DNA of 64,000 bases from Marinomonas aquimarina (GTDB lineage: Bacteria > Pseudomonadota > Gammaproteobacteria > Pseudomonadales > Marinomonadaceae): the NCBI RefSeq assembly GCF_900089755.1, contig NZ_FLOC01000013.1, forward strand, positions 56,682-120,681, given 5' to 3'. Position numbers and translations under genes: made by a program. A model generated the notes under the pieces. That model made no database searches, was not told the DNA's origin, and worked only from the letters and a program-made list of their open reading frames with translations. Below, piece by piece: positions 19,395 through 28,144 of this stretch (the first letter of the stretch is position 1; each line of letters opens with the position of its first letter).

Positions 19395-20141
19395 CTACAA
19401 ATACTCGTTACGGATGGTTTGGTAAACACCATTACGTTTGATGGCTTGTAGCCCTTTATTGAACTCTTGCATTAGGCTGCGTGCTTCAGGATGTTGTTTG
19501 CTAAAGCAAACATGCAGCGGTACCAGTGGTTCGGAAACGATGCTGGTGACTTTGAGTTGTTTGTGAATGCCCTGTTGACGTGCTTGATACATGGCCGGGT
19601 AGTCGGAGACATAGAACAGATCACTGTCACCATTGACCACGGCAGTTAAGCCTTCACTCAATGAGCTCATTTGTTGATGGGGGATTTTGCGTTCCTGCAG
19701 TTGTTGCTCCATATCCCAGCCCTTGACGGCAACGACGCGGTAATCGGCTAAGTCGTAGACACTTTCGATATTGTAAGTATCTAAATCGGTGCGACTGATG
19801 ACCGCGCGACTGGTGGTGCCGAGCTCATCACTGAACAGCATAAAGGACACTCGCTCGGGACGACGTGAGCAAGAGACAGTGCCTAGGGTGTGGCCAGTTT
19901 GCATGCCTTGCATAATGTCTTGCCATGGGCGAGCAACAAACTGGGCGTCTATGTTTCTTTGTGCAAAAGCTTCCCGCACGATACGGATGTCCATGCCAGA
20001 GACAGTATTGTCTGCCGTTGAGGTGATGATGTAAGGCGGATAGTTTATCACCGGGAAGGTGACCGATTGGCCCCAAGCGCTTACGTGACAACCAAATAGA
20101 ACGGACAACAGCAAAGATTTTTGCACTCGCTGAGAAAACAC
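19395..20141 (-). CDS. Periplasmic solute-binding protein, family 3-like
   Basis: A 248-aa protein with a signal peptide (about 24 residues, ending SAWGQ) and a single type II periplasmic-binding-protein fold of the amino-acid-binding family 3 type. Recognisable segments are NYPPYI near the start, TVSGMDIRIVREAFAQRNI and the helix after GWDMEQQLQ. No permease or ATPase gene adjoins it. Proteins like this in marine gammaproteobacteria are often solitary and may serve as sensors' partners rather than transporters. It is convergent with glgP, with only 18 nt between the stops. Confidence 0.8.
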   Translation of the reverse strand: MFSQRVQKSLLLSVLFGCHVSAWGQSVTFPVINYPPYIITSTADNTVSGMDIRIVREAFAQRNIDAQFVARPWQDIMQGMQTGHTLGTVSCSRRPERVSFMLFSDELGTTSRAVISRTDLDTYNIESVYDLADYRVVAVKGWDMEQQLQERKIPHQQMSSLSEGLTAVVNGDSDLFYVSDYPAMYQARQQGIHKQLKVTSIVSEPLVPLHVCFSKQHPEARSLMQEFNKGLQAIKRNGVYQTIRNEYL

Positions 20142-20302
20142 AGAACCCCCTTTAATTAAGTCGTCCTAGTGTGTTGCGGGCAGGAAAAATGCAAACAATG
20201 TTCAAGGACGCGGTAAGATAACACAGACTGTGGATTAAGTGACAGCAAAACTGGCGTTTTTCTGACCTAAAAATGCAACATGACCCTATGAGTTGAGGTC
20301 AT

Positions 20303-20337
20303 AAAAAAGCGAAGCCGACAGTGCCGGTTTCGCTTTT
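20303..20337 (-). terminator. Intrinsic terminator of the alcohol dehydrogenase gene
   Basis: On the minus strand AAAAGCGAAACCGG pairs with the later CGGCTTCGCTTTT (one G-T pair), followed by T residues. It lies 28 nt after the adh stop. Confidence 0.85.
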
Positions 20338-20364
20338 CAGTATCCGCTCACTCTGTTGCGGCGC

Positions 20365-21375
20365 TTAGATCGACATGACGATACGCCCTGTGATCTCGCC
20401 TTTTTCCATATCGCGGAAAATATCGTTGATATCGTCGAGTTTTTTCTCAGTGATGATGGCTTTGACTTTACCGCGTGCGGCGAACTCTAAGCACTCTTCT
20501 AGGTCTTTACGGGTACCTACGATGGAGCCCACGACGCTGACACCATTAAGAACAGTGTCAAAGATAGGCAGTGGCATGTCTTCCGGTGGTAGACCCACCA
20601 AGACACATTTACCGCCACGACGCACCACATCGTAACTTTGACGGAAGCCGGCTTTGCTGACGGCGGTACAGACACTGCCGTGTACGCCACCGGTGGCTGC
20701 CTTGATGTCTTCCACCACGTTATCGGTCATAAAATCAAAGAAGTATTCGGCACCCAGAGACGTTGCTAGTTCGCGTTTGGCATCGCCAGTGTCCACGGCG
20801 ACAACGCGTAGGCCCATGGCTACTGCATATTGCACCGCTAGGTGCCCGAGGCCACCGACACCAAACACTGCCACCCATTGACCTGGCTTAGCGTCTGACA
20901 CTTTGAGAGCTTTATAAGTGGTGACGCCGGCACAAAACAGGGGCGCTGCATCGACGTAGTCTAGGCCTTCAGGCACCTTAATCACGTAGTCTGCATGAGC
21001 CGCACAATATTCCGCATAGCCACCTGCCACTGAATAGCCCGCATTCTGCTGTGACATACACAAGCTTTCTTGGCCTGCAAGACAATATTCGCAATGACCG
21101 CAAGCACTGTATAGCCAAGGAATGCCGACACGGTCACCTAGGTTAAGGTGTGTGACAGCACTGCCTAGTTCGACAATTTCACCGACTCCTTCGTGCCCAG
21201 GAATGAGGGGCAAGGTTGGTTTCACCGGCCAGTCACCGTGACACGCGTGTAAGTCTGTATGACAGACGCCACAGGCATGAATTTTGACTAAAATTTGGTG
21301 TGGTTCGATAGTGGGCTTTTGAACATCTTCAATCTTTAGAATTGAGCCGAACGTATTGGCAACAGCTGCTTTCAT
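20365..21375 (-). CDS. adhP: Zinc-dependent alcohol dehydrogenase
   Basis: Medium-chain NAD-dependent alcohol dehydrogenase, 336 aa. The catalytic zinc ligands are C38 (GVCHTD), H61 (GHE) and C148 (APLFCAG). The structural zinc site is C92, C95, C98 and C106. The Rossmann motif GVGGLG is at 172-177, and D195 at the end of the second strand indicates NAD rather than NADP. It closely resembles AdhP, which oxidises ethanol and other primary alcohols. It is a single gene with its own terminator; no regulator is adjacent. Confidence 0.94.
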   Translation of the reverse strand: MKAAVANTFGSILKIEDVQKPTIEPHQILVKIHACGVCHTDLHACHGDWPVKPTLPLIPGHEGVGEIVELGSAVTHLNLGDRVGIPWLYSACGHCEYCLAGQESLCMSQQNAGYSVAGGYAEYCAAHADYVIKVPEGLDYVDAAPLFCAGVTTYKALKVSDAKPGQWVAVFGVGGLGHLAVQYAVAMGLRVVAVDTGDAKRELATSLGAEYFFDFMTDNVVEDIKAATGGVHGSVCTAVSKAGFRQSYDVVRRGGKCVLVGLPPEDMPLPIFDTVLNGVSVVGSIVGTRKDLEECLEFAARGKVKAIITEKKLDDINDIFRDMEKGEITGRIVMSI

Positions 21376-21548
21376 AACATACTCCCTTAATTATTATTAA
21401 ACAGTGTCAGGCAAAGGCCTGCACACTGCTGTTAATAACGTTAGCGTAATCGGCTTGAAAGACTTGTTTCCCAGTCCAAACTTGTTGCCTCTGCGTCCAA
21501 ATCTGCACACTCAGGCCGTGCTGGTCGGGTTTTTAGCGGATGTTGGAC

Positions 21549-21580
21549 CCTAACGAGATGCACTCAGGCACCTCGTTAGG
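21549..21580 (-). terminator. Hairpin after the oxygenase gene
   Basis: CCTAACGAG pairs with CTCGTTAGG, and the inner TGC/GCA extend the stem past one mismatch. No T-run follows on the minus strand, so it may end transcription weakly or stabilise the mRNA end. Confidence 0.4.
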
Positions 21581-21591
21581 ATCATTGGCTT

Positions 21592-22431
21592 TTAAAGGAC
21601 ACCTAATTCCACTAAGCGCTCATGTAAGTAAGAGCCAGCGGTGTGACGTTCGGATAATTTGACGTCAGGACGCGGATGCAAAAATAGCGGCAGTGAAATA
21701 CGAGCTTTGGTTTTATCGGTGCCTTCTGGGTTGATCACCCGGTGGGAGGTTGAGGGAAAATAGCCTGCAGACGCTTCTTGTAGCATATCGCCAATATTGA
21801 CGATCAAATTACCGAAGTCACAGGGGACGTCCATCCAATGGCCATCTTTTAGCTTCACCTGTAAGCCAGGCTCGTTCGCAGCGGGCAAAATGGTGATTAG
21901 GTTAATGTCTTCGTGAGCCCCTGCGCGAATCGCGCCAAGTTCTTCGTCACCTTTTAAGGGTGGGTAGTGCAGCACGCGCAGTAGGGTTTGATCACTGTTC
22001 TCGATCATGCTCGATAGCGGTTGTGAATAGTGACCAGCGATGTCGGCAGGCGTGTACTGCTCAATCCAGCCTAATAGCTCTTCTGCCAGCTGGTTGGCTT
22101 CTTGATAATACTGCGCCAGTTCCGCTTTATACTCAGTTGGGCACTGCCCCCAAGGGTAATAGTGAAAGTATTCCTTAATATCTTTCTGAGTATGGCCTTT
22201 CGCCGTTTCGGATACCTCGGCTGGAAAGTAGCCGTCCTGAGTGCCGACGTTGTAGCGATAGTTATGCTTGTCTGCGCTGTTAAAGAAGGTGTGCCAGTGC
22301 TGATAAATGTCTGTTACCAACTGCTGGCGGATAGGGTGGTTCTTCAATACGCCAAAGCCGGTTTCGCGCAACGATTTCACGAAGTCTTGGGCGGCATTTG
22401 GGCTATGGTAATCAACGGCTTCTAAAGTCAT
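21592..22431 (-). CDS. 2-oxoglutarate/Fe(II)-dependent oxygenase, isopenicillin N synthase-like
   Basis: A 279-aa non-haem iron oxygenase. The iron facial triad is visible as H-x-D in GAHEDINLIT and the distal His in TSHRVINP; the 2-oxoglutarate-binding Arg follows in KARISLPLF. The N-terminal domain has the DUF (DIOX_N) segment ETGFGVLKNHPI. The family includes plant-type and bacterial hydroxylases and desaturases; the substrate is unknown. The start at ATG 22431 is chosen because AGGAA lies 7 nt before it. An in-frame start at 22482 would add 17 residues not seen in the family. Confidence 0.88.
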   Translation of the reverse strand: MTLEAVDYHSPNAAQDFVKSLRETGFGVLKNHPIRQQLVTDIYQHWHTFFNSADKHNYRYNVGTQDGYFPAEVSETAKGHTQKDIKEYFHYYPWGQCPTEYKAELAQYYQEANQLAEELLGWIEQYTPADIAGHYSQPLSSMIENSDQTLLRVLHYPPLKGDEELGAIRAGAHEDINLITILPAANEPGLQVKLKDGHWMDVPCDFGNLIVNIGDMLQEASAGYFPSTSHRVINPEGTDKTKARISLPLFLHPRPDVKLSERHTAGSYLHERLVELGVL

Positions 22432-22882
22432 GGGAGCTTCCTGTAAACAAATCCGAGCTTGGCTTGAGCATAGCTTAGCCAACTAAAAATTAAATTGACG
22501 GAGATGAAGGAATACCTAAGAGGACCAGCCGCTGTGAAAGAAGTAGCGTCGGTCAACGGTCTCTTCGAGATAGTGGTTACGCCACCTCTCTAAACAGATT
22601 TGTTGAGATTTGTTGAGCAAGTGAACGACCCTTATGGCATTGAATGTGGAGCAGATTAGACTAATATTGACCAATTGGTTTATATTTTATGAGTCTAACA
22701 GCATTGTTTGAAAAATGAAGGAATATTCAGATAAATGCTGCTTATTGGTGGGCAAATGAGTCTATTGGCCTATACTGCCTTTACGGTCCTCGATTTTCAG
22801 TGTTATCAAGAAAGAGCGTTTATTTTGATCGAGGAAGTCAGGCGCGAGCTCTTGCGTCGTTTTCAAACAGAGGGCGTTTTAT
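22432..22882. other. Intergenic region between divergent genes
   Basis: About 450 nt with no supported gene. It holds a short tandem repeat (AGATTTGTTG twice, near 22598-22617) and an AT-rich stretch around 22660-22735 that may contain the algH-operon promoter. One open frame at 22735-22956 overlaps algH and does not look coding. Confidence 0.5.
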
Positions 22883-23449
22883 ATGACGAATACATTCCAA
22901 TCGTTAAAGAATCACTTTTTGATTTCTATGCCGCATTTGAACGATCCGAACTTTGAACATACTGTCGTTTACTTGTGTGAACACACTGATACCGGTGCCA
23001 TGGGGGTGGTGATCAATCGTCCTTCAAGCATCGATTTTGGCGAGTTGGCTGAACACCTTGGAATGCAAATCGCTGTGCCAAAATTAACTTCTGAGCCGAT
23101 TTATGTTGGCGGCCCAGTGGAATCTGAACGTGGTTTTATTTTGCACACCAGTGATAAACACTGGGGTAACACATTAAAAGTGACCGATGAGGTATGTTTA
23201 TCAGCCTCTTTGGAAACGCTGGAGCACATTGCCGCAGGGGAGGGGCCAGAATCGTGTTTAATCACACTTGGTTGTGCCGGATGGGAAGAAGGGCAGCTAG
23301 AAACCGAGATCGCCAACAATGATTGGCTGGTGTGTGAGGCGGATTTAGACGTATTATTTAATACCCCCAGTGATTTGCAGTTTACCGCTGCCACCAAGGT
23401 GCTGGGACTGGATATGAGTTTATTGTCGCCAGATATAGGACACGCTTGA
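22883..23449 (+). CDS. algH: YqgE/AlgH family protein (UPF0301)
   Basis: A 188-aa cytoplasmic protein. The segments HFLISMPHLNDPNFEHTVVYLCEH and GAMGVVINRP (about 34-45) and the later VYVGGPVE-like IYVGGPVESERGF are the UPF0301 hallmarks. Its structure is known in the family but the biochemical role is not; the name AlgH comes from alginate regulation in Pseudomonas. It is first in the algH-ruvX-pyrR-pyrB-pyrC' cluster. Its TGA overlaps the ruvX ATG by one base, so the two are translationally coupled. Confidence 0.95.
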   Translation: MTNTFQSLKNHFLISMPHLNDPNFEHTVVYLCEHTDTGAMGVVINRPSSIDFGELAEHLGMQIAVPKLTSEPIYVGGPVESERGFILHTSDKHWGNTLKVTDEVCLSASLETLEHIAAGEGPESCLITLGCAGWEEGQLETEIANNDWLVCEADLDVLFNTPSDLQFTAATKVLGLDMSLLSPDIGHA

Positions 23450-23922
23450 TGACTGATACGTCGCATTCACAGACGTCGACAAACCCCAATACTGCCATCG
23501 CGGTATTGGGGTTTGATTTTGGTACCACCCGAATTGGGGTAGCCATCGGCCAAAGTTTAACCGGTTTAGGCCGCCCACTGGCGCCGTTAAAAGCCAATGA
23601 TGGTATTCCCAATTGGGATACCATCAGTGCATTGGTGGAAGAGTGGCAGCCGGATGCCTTTGTCGTCGGTTTACCTCTGAATATGGACGGCAGCGAAAAT
23701 GAGATGTGTCAACGAGCACGAAAATTCGCCAAGCGTCTGCATGGACGTTACAACCGCCCTTACCATATGATGGACGAACGCCTGTCTTCTTACGAAGCAA
23801 AGGGGCAGGTCATTGCCCAAGGCGGGAATCGCAATTTTAAAGAGAACTCGGTAGATGGATTGGCGGCACAAATGATTTTAGAGTCATGGTTTGCACAACA
23901 CGCCAGTGCATCGGATGTATGA
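23449..23922 (+). CDS. ruvX: RuvX/YqgF, Holliday junction resolvase-like nuclease
   Basis: A 157-aa RNase H-fold protein. The first catalytic Asp is D23 in LGFDFGTTRIGVA. The middle motif VVGLPLNMDGSENE and the C-terminal DERLSS ... VDGLAAQMIL complete the family pattern. YqgF is needed for 5'-end maturation of 16S rRNA and has been described as a resolvase. The N-terminus carries about 15 extra Ser/Thr/Asn-rich residues before the first strand. The start ATG at 23449 overlaps the algH stop in TGATG. Confidence 0.94.
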   Translation: MTDTSHSQTSTNPNTAIAVLGFDFGTTRIGVAIGQSLTGLGRPLAPLKANDGIPNWDTISALVEEWQPDAFVVGLPLNMDGSENEMCQRARKFAKRLHGRYNRPYHMMDERLSSYEAKGQVIAQGGNRNFKENSVDGLAAQMILESWFAQHASASDV

Positions 23923-23942
23923 ACTTAGGATAAGCATCACAT

Positions 23943-24440
23943 ATGACGTTGGATCTAGATAAAGCGCTGAACTCAATGAAGCAGCAATTGGCTGATTACT
24001 GTCAGCAGCAAAACATTGAAAACCCGATCGTGGTGGGCATTCATTCTGGCGGTGTTTGGGTAGCCAATGAAATTCTCGACGCGGTCCCTACCGATGAAGA
24101 CTTAGCGACTTTGGACATCACCTTTTACCGTGATGACTTTACTCGAGCAGGTTTGCATCCACAGGTAGGCAGCACTAATTTGCCTGCCATTGAAGATCGT
24201 CATGTGATCTTGGTGGACGATGTGTTGATGTCTGGTCGTACCATTCGTGCGGCCATGAATGAAATTTTCGACTTTGGTCGCCCTGCGAGCATCACCTTGG
24301 CGATCCTATTTGATTTGAACAGCCGTGAATTACCGATTCGTGCGGACATCGTTGGTGAGCAGTTATCCTTGGCGGAAAATCAGCGCGTGAAGTTATCAGG
24401 GCCGACGCCATTAACGGTTTCTGTGATCGAAACCCACTAA
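23943..24440 (+). CDS. pyrR: PyrR, pyrimidine regulator / uracil phosphoribosyltransferase-like
   Basis: A 165-aa PRTase-fold protein with the PRPP motif VILVDDVLMSGRTIRAA (about 95-111) and the N-terminal VVGIHSGGVWVA. In Bacillus PyrR binds pyr mRNA to cause attenuation; in Pseudomonas it lies just before pyrB as here and acts on pyr genes. The R-rich RNA-binding features cannot be judged by eye. It starts 20 nt after ruvX. The gap to pyrB (192 nt) holds a hairpin, which would fit a regulatory leader. Confidence 0.93.
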   Translation: MTLDLDKALNSMKQQLADYCQQQNIENPIVVGIHSGGVWVANEILDAVPTDEDLATLDITFYRDDFTRAGLHPQVGSTNLPAIEDRHVILVDDVLMSGRTIRAAMNEIFDFGRPASITLAILFDLNSRELPIRADIVGEQLSLAENQRVKLSGPTPLTVSVIETH

Positions 24441-24518
24441 AATTGCTGCCTACGCTTTATTTTTGCAGCAACTCATACGACAATTAGATCTTGGATACAG
24501 TGGTTCGCTAATGACGTG

Positions 24519-24620
24519 ATGTTTGGCGACGTAAAGTGCCAAATCGCCTATCTAGCCCACGAATGCCCGGTCGTAGCACATGCCTACGCCGGGCATTTTC
24601 CTATCATACATAGTGATTGA
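24519..24620 (+). promoter_or_regulatory. Possible pyrB leader with short open frame and attenuator hairpin
   Basis: Between pyrR and pyrB a 33-codon open frame (MFGDVKCQIAYLAHECP...) ends 12 nt before the pyrB ATG. It overlaps a strong hairpin: AATGCCCGG (24562-24570) and CGTAG pair with CTACG and CCGGGCATT (24589-24597), with one bulged T, then TTTCC. The layout resembles a pyrL-type leader peptide or a PyrR target. The frame has no clear ribosome site, so this is tentative. Confidence 0.35.
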
Positions 24621-24632
24621 GGAAAGCAAACT

Positions 24633-25631
24633 ATGATGCGATCCGACCCTCGGGCGTTACAGCTAAACGAACAAGGTCAACTAAAGCACTTCCTGACTCT
24701 GGATGGCTTGAGTAAAGAAATTCTGACGGAAATCCTCGACCGAGCCGAGTCGTTCCTTTCAATGGGGGAACAATCCGTTAAGAAAGTGCCACTGCTACGC
24801 GGCAAAACCGTTGTAAATCTATTCTTTGAAAATTCCACTCGTACGCGTACGACATTTGAATTGGCCGCGAAACGCTTATCTGCGGACGTGATTAACCTAA
24901 ACATTGCCACGTCGGCTACCTCTAAGGGTGAATCGTTATTGGATACGCTGCAAAATTTGCAGGCGATGCAAAGTGATATGTTTGTGGTACGTCACCAAGA
25001 CAGTGGGGCACCGCACTTCATCGCGGAGCACTGTACACCAAACGTGGCCATCATTAATGCCGGTGACGGTCGTCACGCACACCCGACTCAAGCGATGCTG
25101 GATATGCTGACGATTCGTCGTCATAAGGGCCAATTTGAAGGCTTAAAAGTCGCCATCGTGGGCGATATTCTGCATTCACGAGTGGCGCGCTCAGAACTGC
25201 ATGCCTTAAAAACCCTTGGGGTTGAGGAAGTCCGCTTAGTCGGTCCAAAAACTTTGGTGCCGGCATTCTTCCGCGATATGGGCGCTGTTATTTGTCATGA
25301 CTTGAAAGCCGGTCTTGATGATGTCGATGTGGTGGTCATGCTGCGTCTACAAAAAGAACGCATGGCTGGAGCCTTACTGCCAAGTGAAAGTGAATTCTAT
25401 CGCCTGTACGGTTTGACGGAAGAGTCGCTGGCGTGGGCCAAACCCGATGCGATTGTTATGCACCCAGGTCCGATTAACCGTGGTGTGGAAATCTCATCAG
25501 AGGTTGCCGATGGCGACCAAGCGGTGATTCTTGATCAGGTGACCAACGGTATTGCAGTGCGTATGGCGGTGATGTCGATGGCCATGAGTGGTCAAGTTCA
25601 AGAACAACAGGCAACAGGGGAAGAAGGCTGA
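24633..25631 (+). CDS. pyrB: Aspartate carbamoyltransferase catalytic subunit
   Basis: First committed step of pyrimidine synthesis: carbamoyl phosphate plus aspartate to carbamoyl aspartate. The carbamoyl-phosphate site [13 protein letters not shown] and the [11 protein letters not shown] motif are intact, as are the aspartate-loop MLRLQKER and the [12 protein letters not shown]-terminal motif. At 332 aa it is of the Pseudomonas class, in which the catalytic chain works with a dihydroorotase-like partner instead of PyrI. The partner gene follows at once (1 nt gap). The AGGAAAGCAAACT ribosome site fixes the start. Confidence 0.96.
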   Translation: MMRSDPRALQLNEQGQLKHFLTLDGLSKEILTEILDRAESFLSMGEQSVKKVPLLRGKTVVNLFFENSTRTRTTFELAAKRLSADVINLNIATSATSKGESLLDTLQNLQAMQSDMFVVRHQDSGAPHFIAEHCTPNVAIINAGDGRHAHPTQAMLDMLTIRRHKGQFEGLKVAIVGDILHSRVARSELHALKTLGVEEVRLVGPKTLVPAFFRDMGAVICHDLKAGLDDVDVVVMLRLQKERMAGALLPSESEFYRLYGLTEESLAWAKPDAIVMHPGPINRGVEISSEVADGDQAVILDQVTNGIAVRMAVMSMAMSGQVQEQQATGEEG

Positions 25632-25632
25632 T

Positions 25633-26910
25633 ATGAAACTTCGCATTAGTAACGGTCGTGTGATCGACCCAAGCCAAAATCTGGATGCCGTTGTTGATCT
25701 GTTTATCGAAGACCACCGAATTGTTGCCATCGGCGAAGCGCCGCTGGGGTTTGATGATGCGGAAGTGGTGGACGCTTCGGGTAAGTGGGTACTCCCTGGC
25801 TTAGTCGACACGGCGGTCGCCCTGCGTGACCCAGGTTACTCACAAAAGGGGACCATCGCGTCTGAGGGGCGTGCTGCTGTATCTGGCGGTGTGACAACCT
25901 TAGTGTGTCCGCCTAATACTAAGCCCATCGTGGATACGCCTGCGGTGGCGGCATTGATTCAAGATAAAGCCGATGAAGCAGGCATGGCCAACGTCTTCCC
26001 AATCGGCGCTTTGACGCAAGGCTTACAAGGTGAGCAACTGAGTAATATGGTGGCTTTGACGGATGCGGGCTGTGTGGCACTGTCGAACCATGGTCATGAT
26101 ATTGCCAGTAACCGAGTGCTGTCACGTGCCTTGGAATACGCTGCGACCCATGATCTATTAGTGGTTTTCCACCCAGATGATCCTAGTTTGTCGGAAGGCG
26201 GCTGTGCCCATGAAGGGACCATGTCGACCATGCACGGTTTGGCGGGGATTCCGGAAACCGCAGAAACCATCGCCTTGATGCGTGATCTGTTGTTGGTTGA
26301 GAAAAGTGGCGTGCGCGCGCACTTTGCCCGTCTGTCCTGTGCGAAATCGGTGGAAATGATTGCCAATGCTAAGGTCGCAGGGTTGGATGTCACCAGTGAT
26401 GTGGCGTTACATAACTTACTGCTAACGGATGAAGTGCTAAAAGAATTCGATGGCCAGTTCCACGTGTTGCCGCCATTGCGCTCTGAGAACGATCGTCTGA
26501 CGCTGATCGAAGGTTTGAAAACGGGTGTCATCAATGCCATCTGTTCGGACCATCAGCCGCACGAGAAAATGGCGAAAGTAGCGCCGTTTGCTGCGACAGA
26601 GCCAGGCATGGCAAACGTTGAAGTGTTGTTGCCGTTGGCACTGCGCTTGATGGACGAAGGTGACTTAGAGCTGGCGCAATTGCTGACCGCCTTAACTTAC
26701 GGGCCAGCGGCGTGTTTCGGTCTAGAAGCAGGCTCGCTTGCGGTCGGTAGCTTTGCAGATCTGGTGATTTTTGATAGCACGGAAAAATGGACTTGGGATC
26801 ATACAACCCGTAAATCAAAAGGGTCGAATTCTGGGTTTGTTGGTGAGCAGATGACAGGACGTGTCTGTCAGACCTTTATTTCAGGGCAACGGGTTTACTC
26901 TCTTAGCTAG
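25633..26910 (+). CDS. pyrC': Dihydroorotase-like subunit PyrC' (apparently inactive)
   Basis: A 425-aa amidohydrolase-fold protein that lacks the metal site of real dihydroorotases. The usual HxH of D-x-HxHLR is replaced: here the sequence is GLVDTAVALRDPG. The TDHAPH motif survives as CSDHQPH and the HNLLLTDE motif as ALHNLLLTDE. In Pseudomonas such PyrC' proteins have no activity and hold the aspartate carbamoyltransferase dodecamer together. It begins one base after pyrB with GGGAAGAAGG upstream, so both subunits are made together. A functional dihydroorotase must be coded elsewhere. Confidence 0.9.
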   Translation: MKLRISNGRVIDPSQNLDAVVDLFIEDHRIVAIGEAPLGFDDAEVVDASGKWVLPGLVDTAVALRDPGYSQKGTIASEGRAAVSGGVTTLVCPPNTKPIVDTPAVAALIQDKADEAGMANVFPIGALTQGLQGEQLSNMVALTDAGCVALSNHGHDIASNRVLSRALEYAATHDLLVVFHPDDPSLSEGGCAHEGTMSTMHGLAGIPETAETIALMRDLLLVEKSGVRAHFARLSCAKSVEMIANAKVAGLDVTSDVALHNLLLTDEVLKEFDGQFHVLPPLRSENDRLTLIEGLKTGVINAICSDHQPHEKMAKVAPFAATEPGMANVEVLLPLALRLMDEGDLELAQLLTALTYGPAACFGLEAGSLAVGSFADLVIFDSTEKWTWDHTTRKSKGSNSGFVGEQMTGRVCQTFISGQRVYSLS

Positions 26911-27016
26911 AGGGTGTCGTGATTAGGCTCTGATTTAATGGTAAAGTAAGCGAATGGACAGTGTGTGCACATTCTTGCGGCACACACTTTGCTTAACTAT
27001 TTTGGTATTGGGGTTT

Positions 27017-28123
27017 ATGAAAATAGAAACTAAGGATGCTGTTCTGCAGGATGCACCACTTCTGGATGCAGTGCACGAATCGTTGATTCAACGAGATTTT
27101 CTATTACAGCTGCGTAAGATTGATCATGTCTTATTGAGGCATGTTGCCAGCAGCACAAACTTCATGTCTTACGTAGAACAGATGACCGCCAGCCTTGGGG
27201 AGTTGTTTCCAAGCAACATACGCCCTTGCGTCCTATGGTGTGATAAAGATCTGACCCATTGGCGCATACTCAATTATAAAGATTGGCCAGCACTGAGCGA
27301 TGCGCTGGGGAATGTGTCCCATATTCCGCAACCGCTCGCGACCTTTGTTGCCAGTCCATCACGACCTTTTGCCCGTGAGCAAAACTTGCCAACGCGCTCG
27401 GATTGGAGCCAATGGCAAGATGTGCTCGCTGAGCACTTCCTAGATACTTGTGATCTTGTCAGCGTACAGGATAACGACAAAAACTGGTTCACCTTCTGTT
27501 TGTTCTCAAGCAAGCTTCCTTCTGACTCTGAGCATCGTATGCATTACTGGGCCGTCGATCAGGCGCTACAGTCGATACCTCAATGGCTAAAGGCGATGTT
27601 GGTGCGTATGAAAACCGATGCGCGCTTGCAAGAGCACACCAATGAAGTGACTGGCCTGCTACAACCGCATGCGTTCGATAATGCGTTGGACATGATGTTG
27701 CGTGATGCGCGGCGCTATTTCCAACGCTTGGCCTTTGTCTCGGTACTGGTGCCAAGCGACGCGGACCAGGATGAACTGAAACTGTTATCTGACACCTTGC
27801 GTGAGACATTACGCGATAACGATTTATTGGCCAACAGCTCCGATAATGAGTTCGTCATGGCGATGCGCATCATGCAGTTAGATGACGCGCCGATCGTCGC
27901 ACAAAAGGTGCAAAAAGCCCTGCAAAAAGCCGATCCAAAGCAGATTTCGGTGCTCAGCGGCGGTATCAAAATAGGTGTTGCGCTGTACCCAGAGCAAGCC
28001 AATCAAGACAAGCTAAGACTGGCGTCCTTGGCGGCGGCCAATGCGGTGACAGAAAACGTTGGCTATCGTTTAGAGTACTACGGTAAATTTGTCAAAAATC
28101 TAGACGAAGCCTACGATGATTAA
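27017..28123 (+). CDS. Protein with degenerate GGDEF domain
   Basis: A 368-aa protein with a novel N-terminal domain of about 200 residues and a C-terminal GGDEF-like fold. The domain start NEVTGLLQPHAFDNAL is recognisable, but the active motif GGDEF is replaced by SSDNEF (274-279) and the substrate-binding Asp/Asn of DxDxFKxxND are gone, so cyclase activity is not expected. It could act as a c-di-GMP or nucleotide receptor or a scaffold. It lies between pyrC' and yggS, where Pseudomonas has the pilT region. An earlier in-frame ATG at 26954 would add a 21-residue hydrophobic N-terminus. Confidence 0.7.
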   Translation: MKIETKDAVLQDAPLLDAVHESLIQRDFLLQLRKIDHVLLRHVASSTNFMSYVEQMTASLGELFPSNIRPCVLWCDKDLTHWRILNYKDWPALSDALGNVSHIPQPLATFVASPSRPFAREQNLPTRSDWSQWQDVLAEHFLDTCDLVSVQDNDKNWFTFCLFSSKLPSDSEHRMHYWAVDQALQSIPQWLKAMLVRMKTDARLQEHTNEVTGLLQPHAFDNALDMMLRDARRYFQRLAFVSVLVPSDADQDELKLLSDTLRETLRDNDLLANSSDNEFVMAMRIMQLDDAPIVAQKVQKALQKADPKQISVLSGGIKIGVALYPEQANQDKLRLASLAAANAVTENVGYRLEYYGKFVKNLDEAYDD

Positions 28124-28144
28124 GGCAACAATAAGAGGTTAGCT

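Noticed and set aside
22735..22956. A 73-codon plus-strand open frame before algH
   Set aside because: It overlaps the first 74 nt of algH in another frame, has no ribosome site and its peptide has no recognisable family.
24443..24471. TTGCTGC...GCAGCAA hairpin just after pyrR as a terminator
   Set aside because: The stem is only 7 bp with a 15-nt loop, and no T-run follows.
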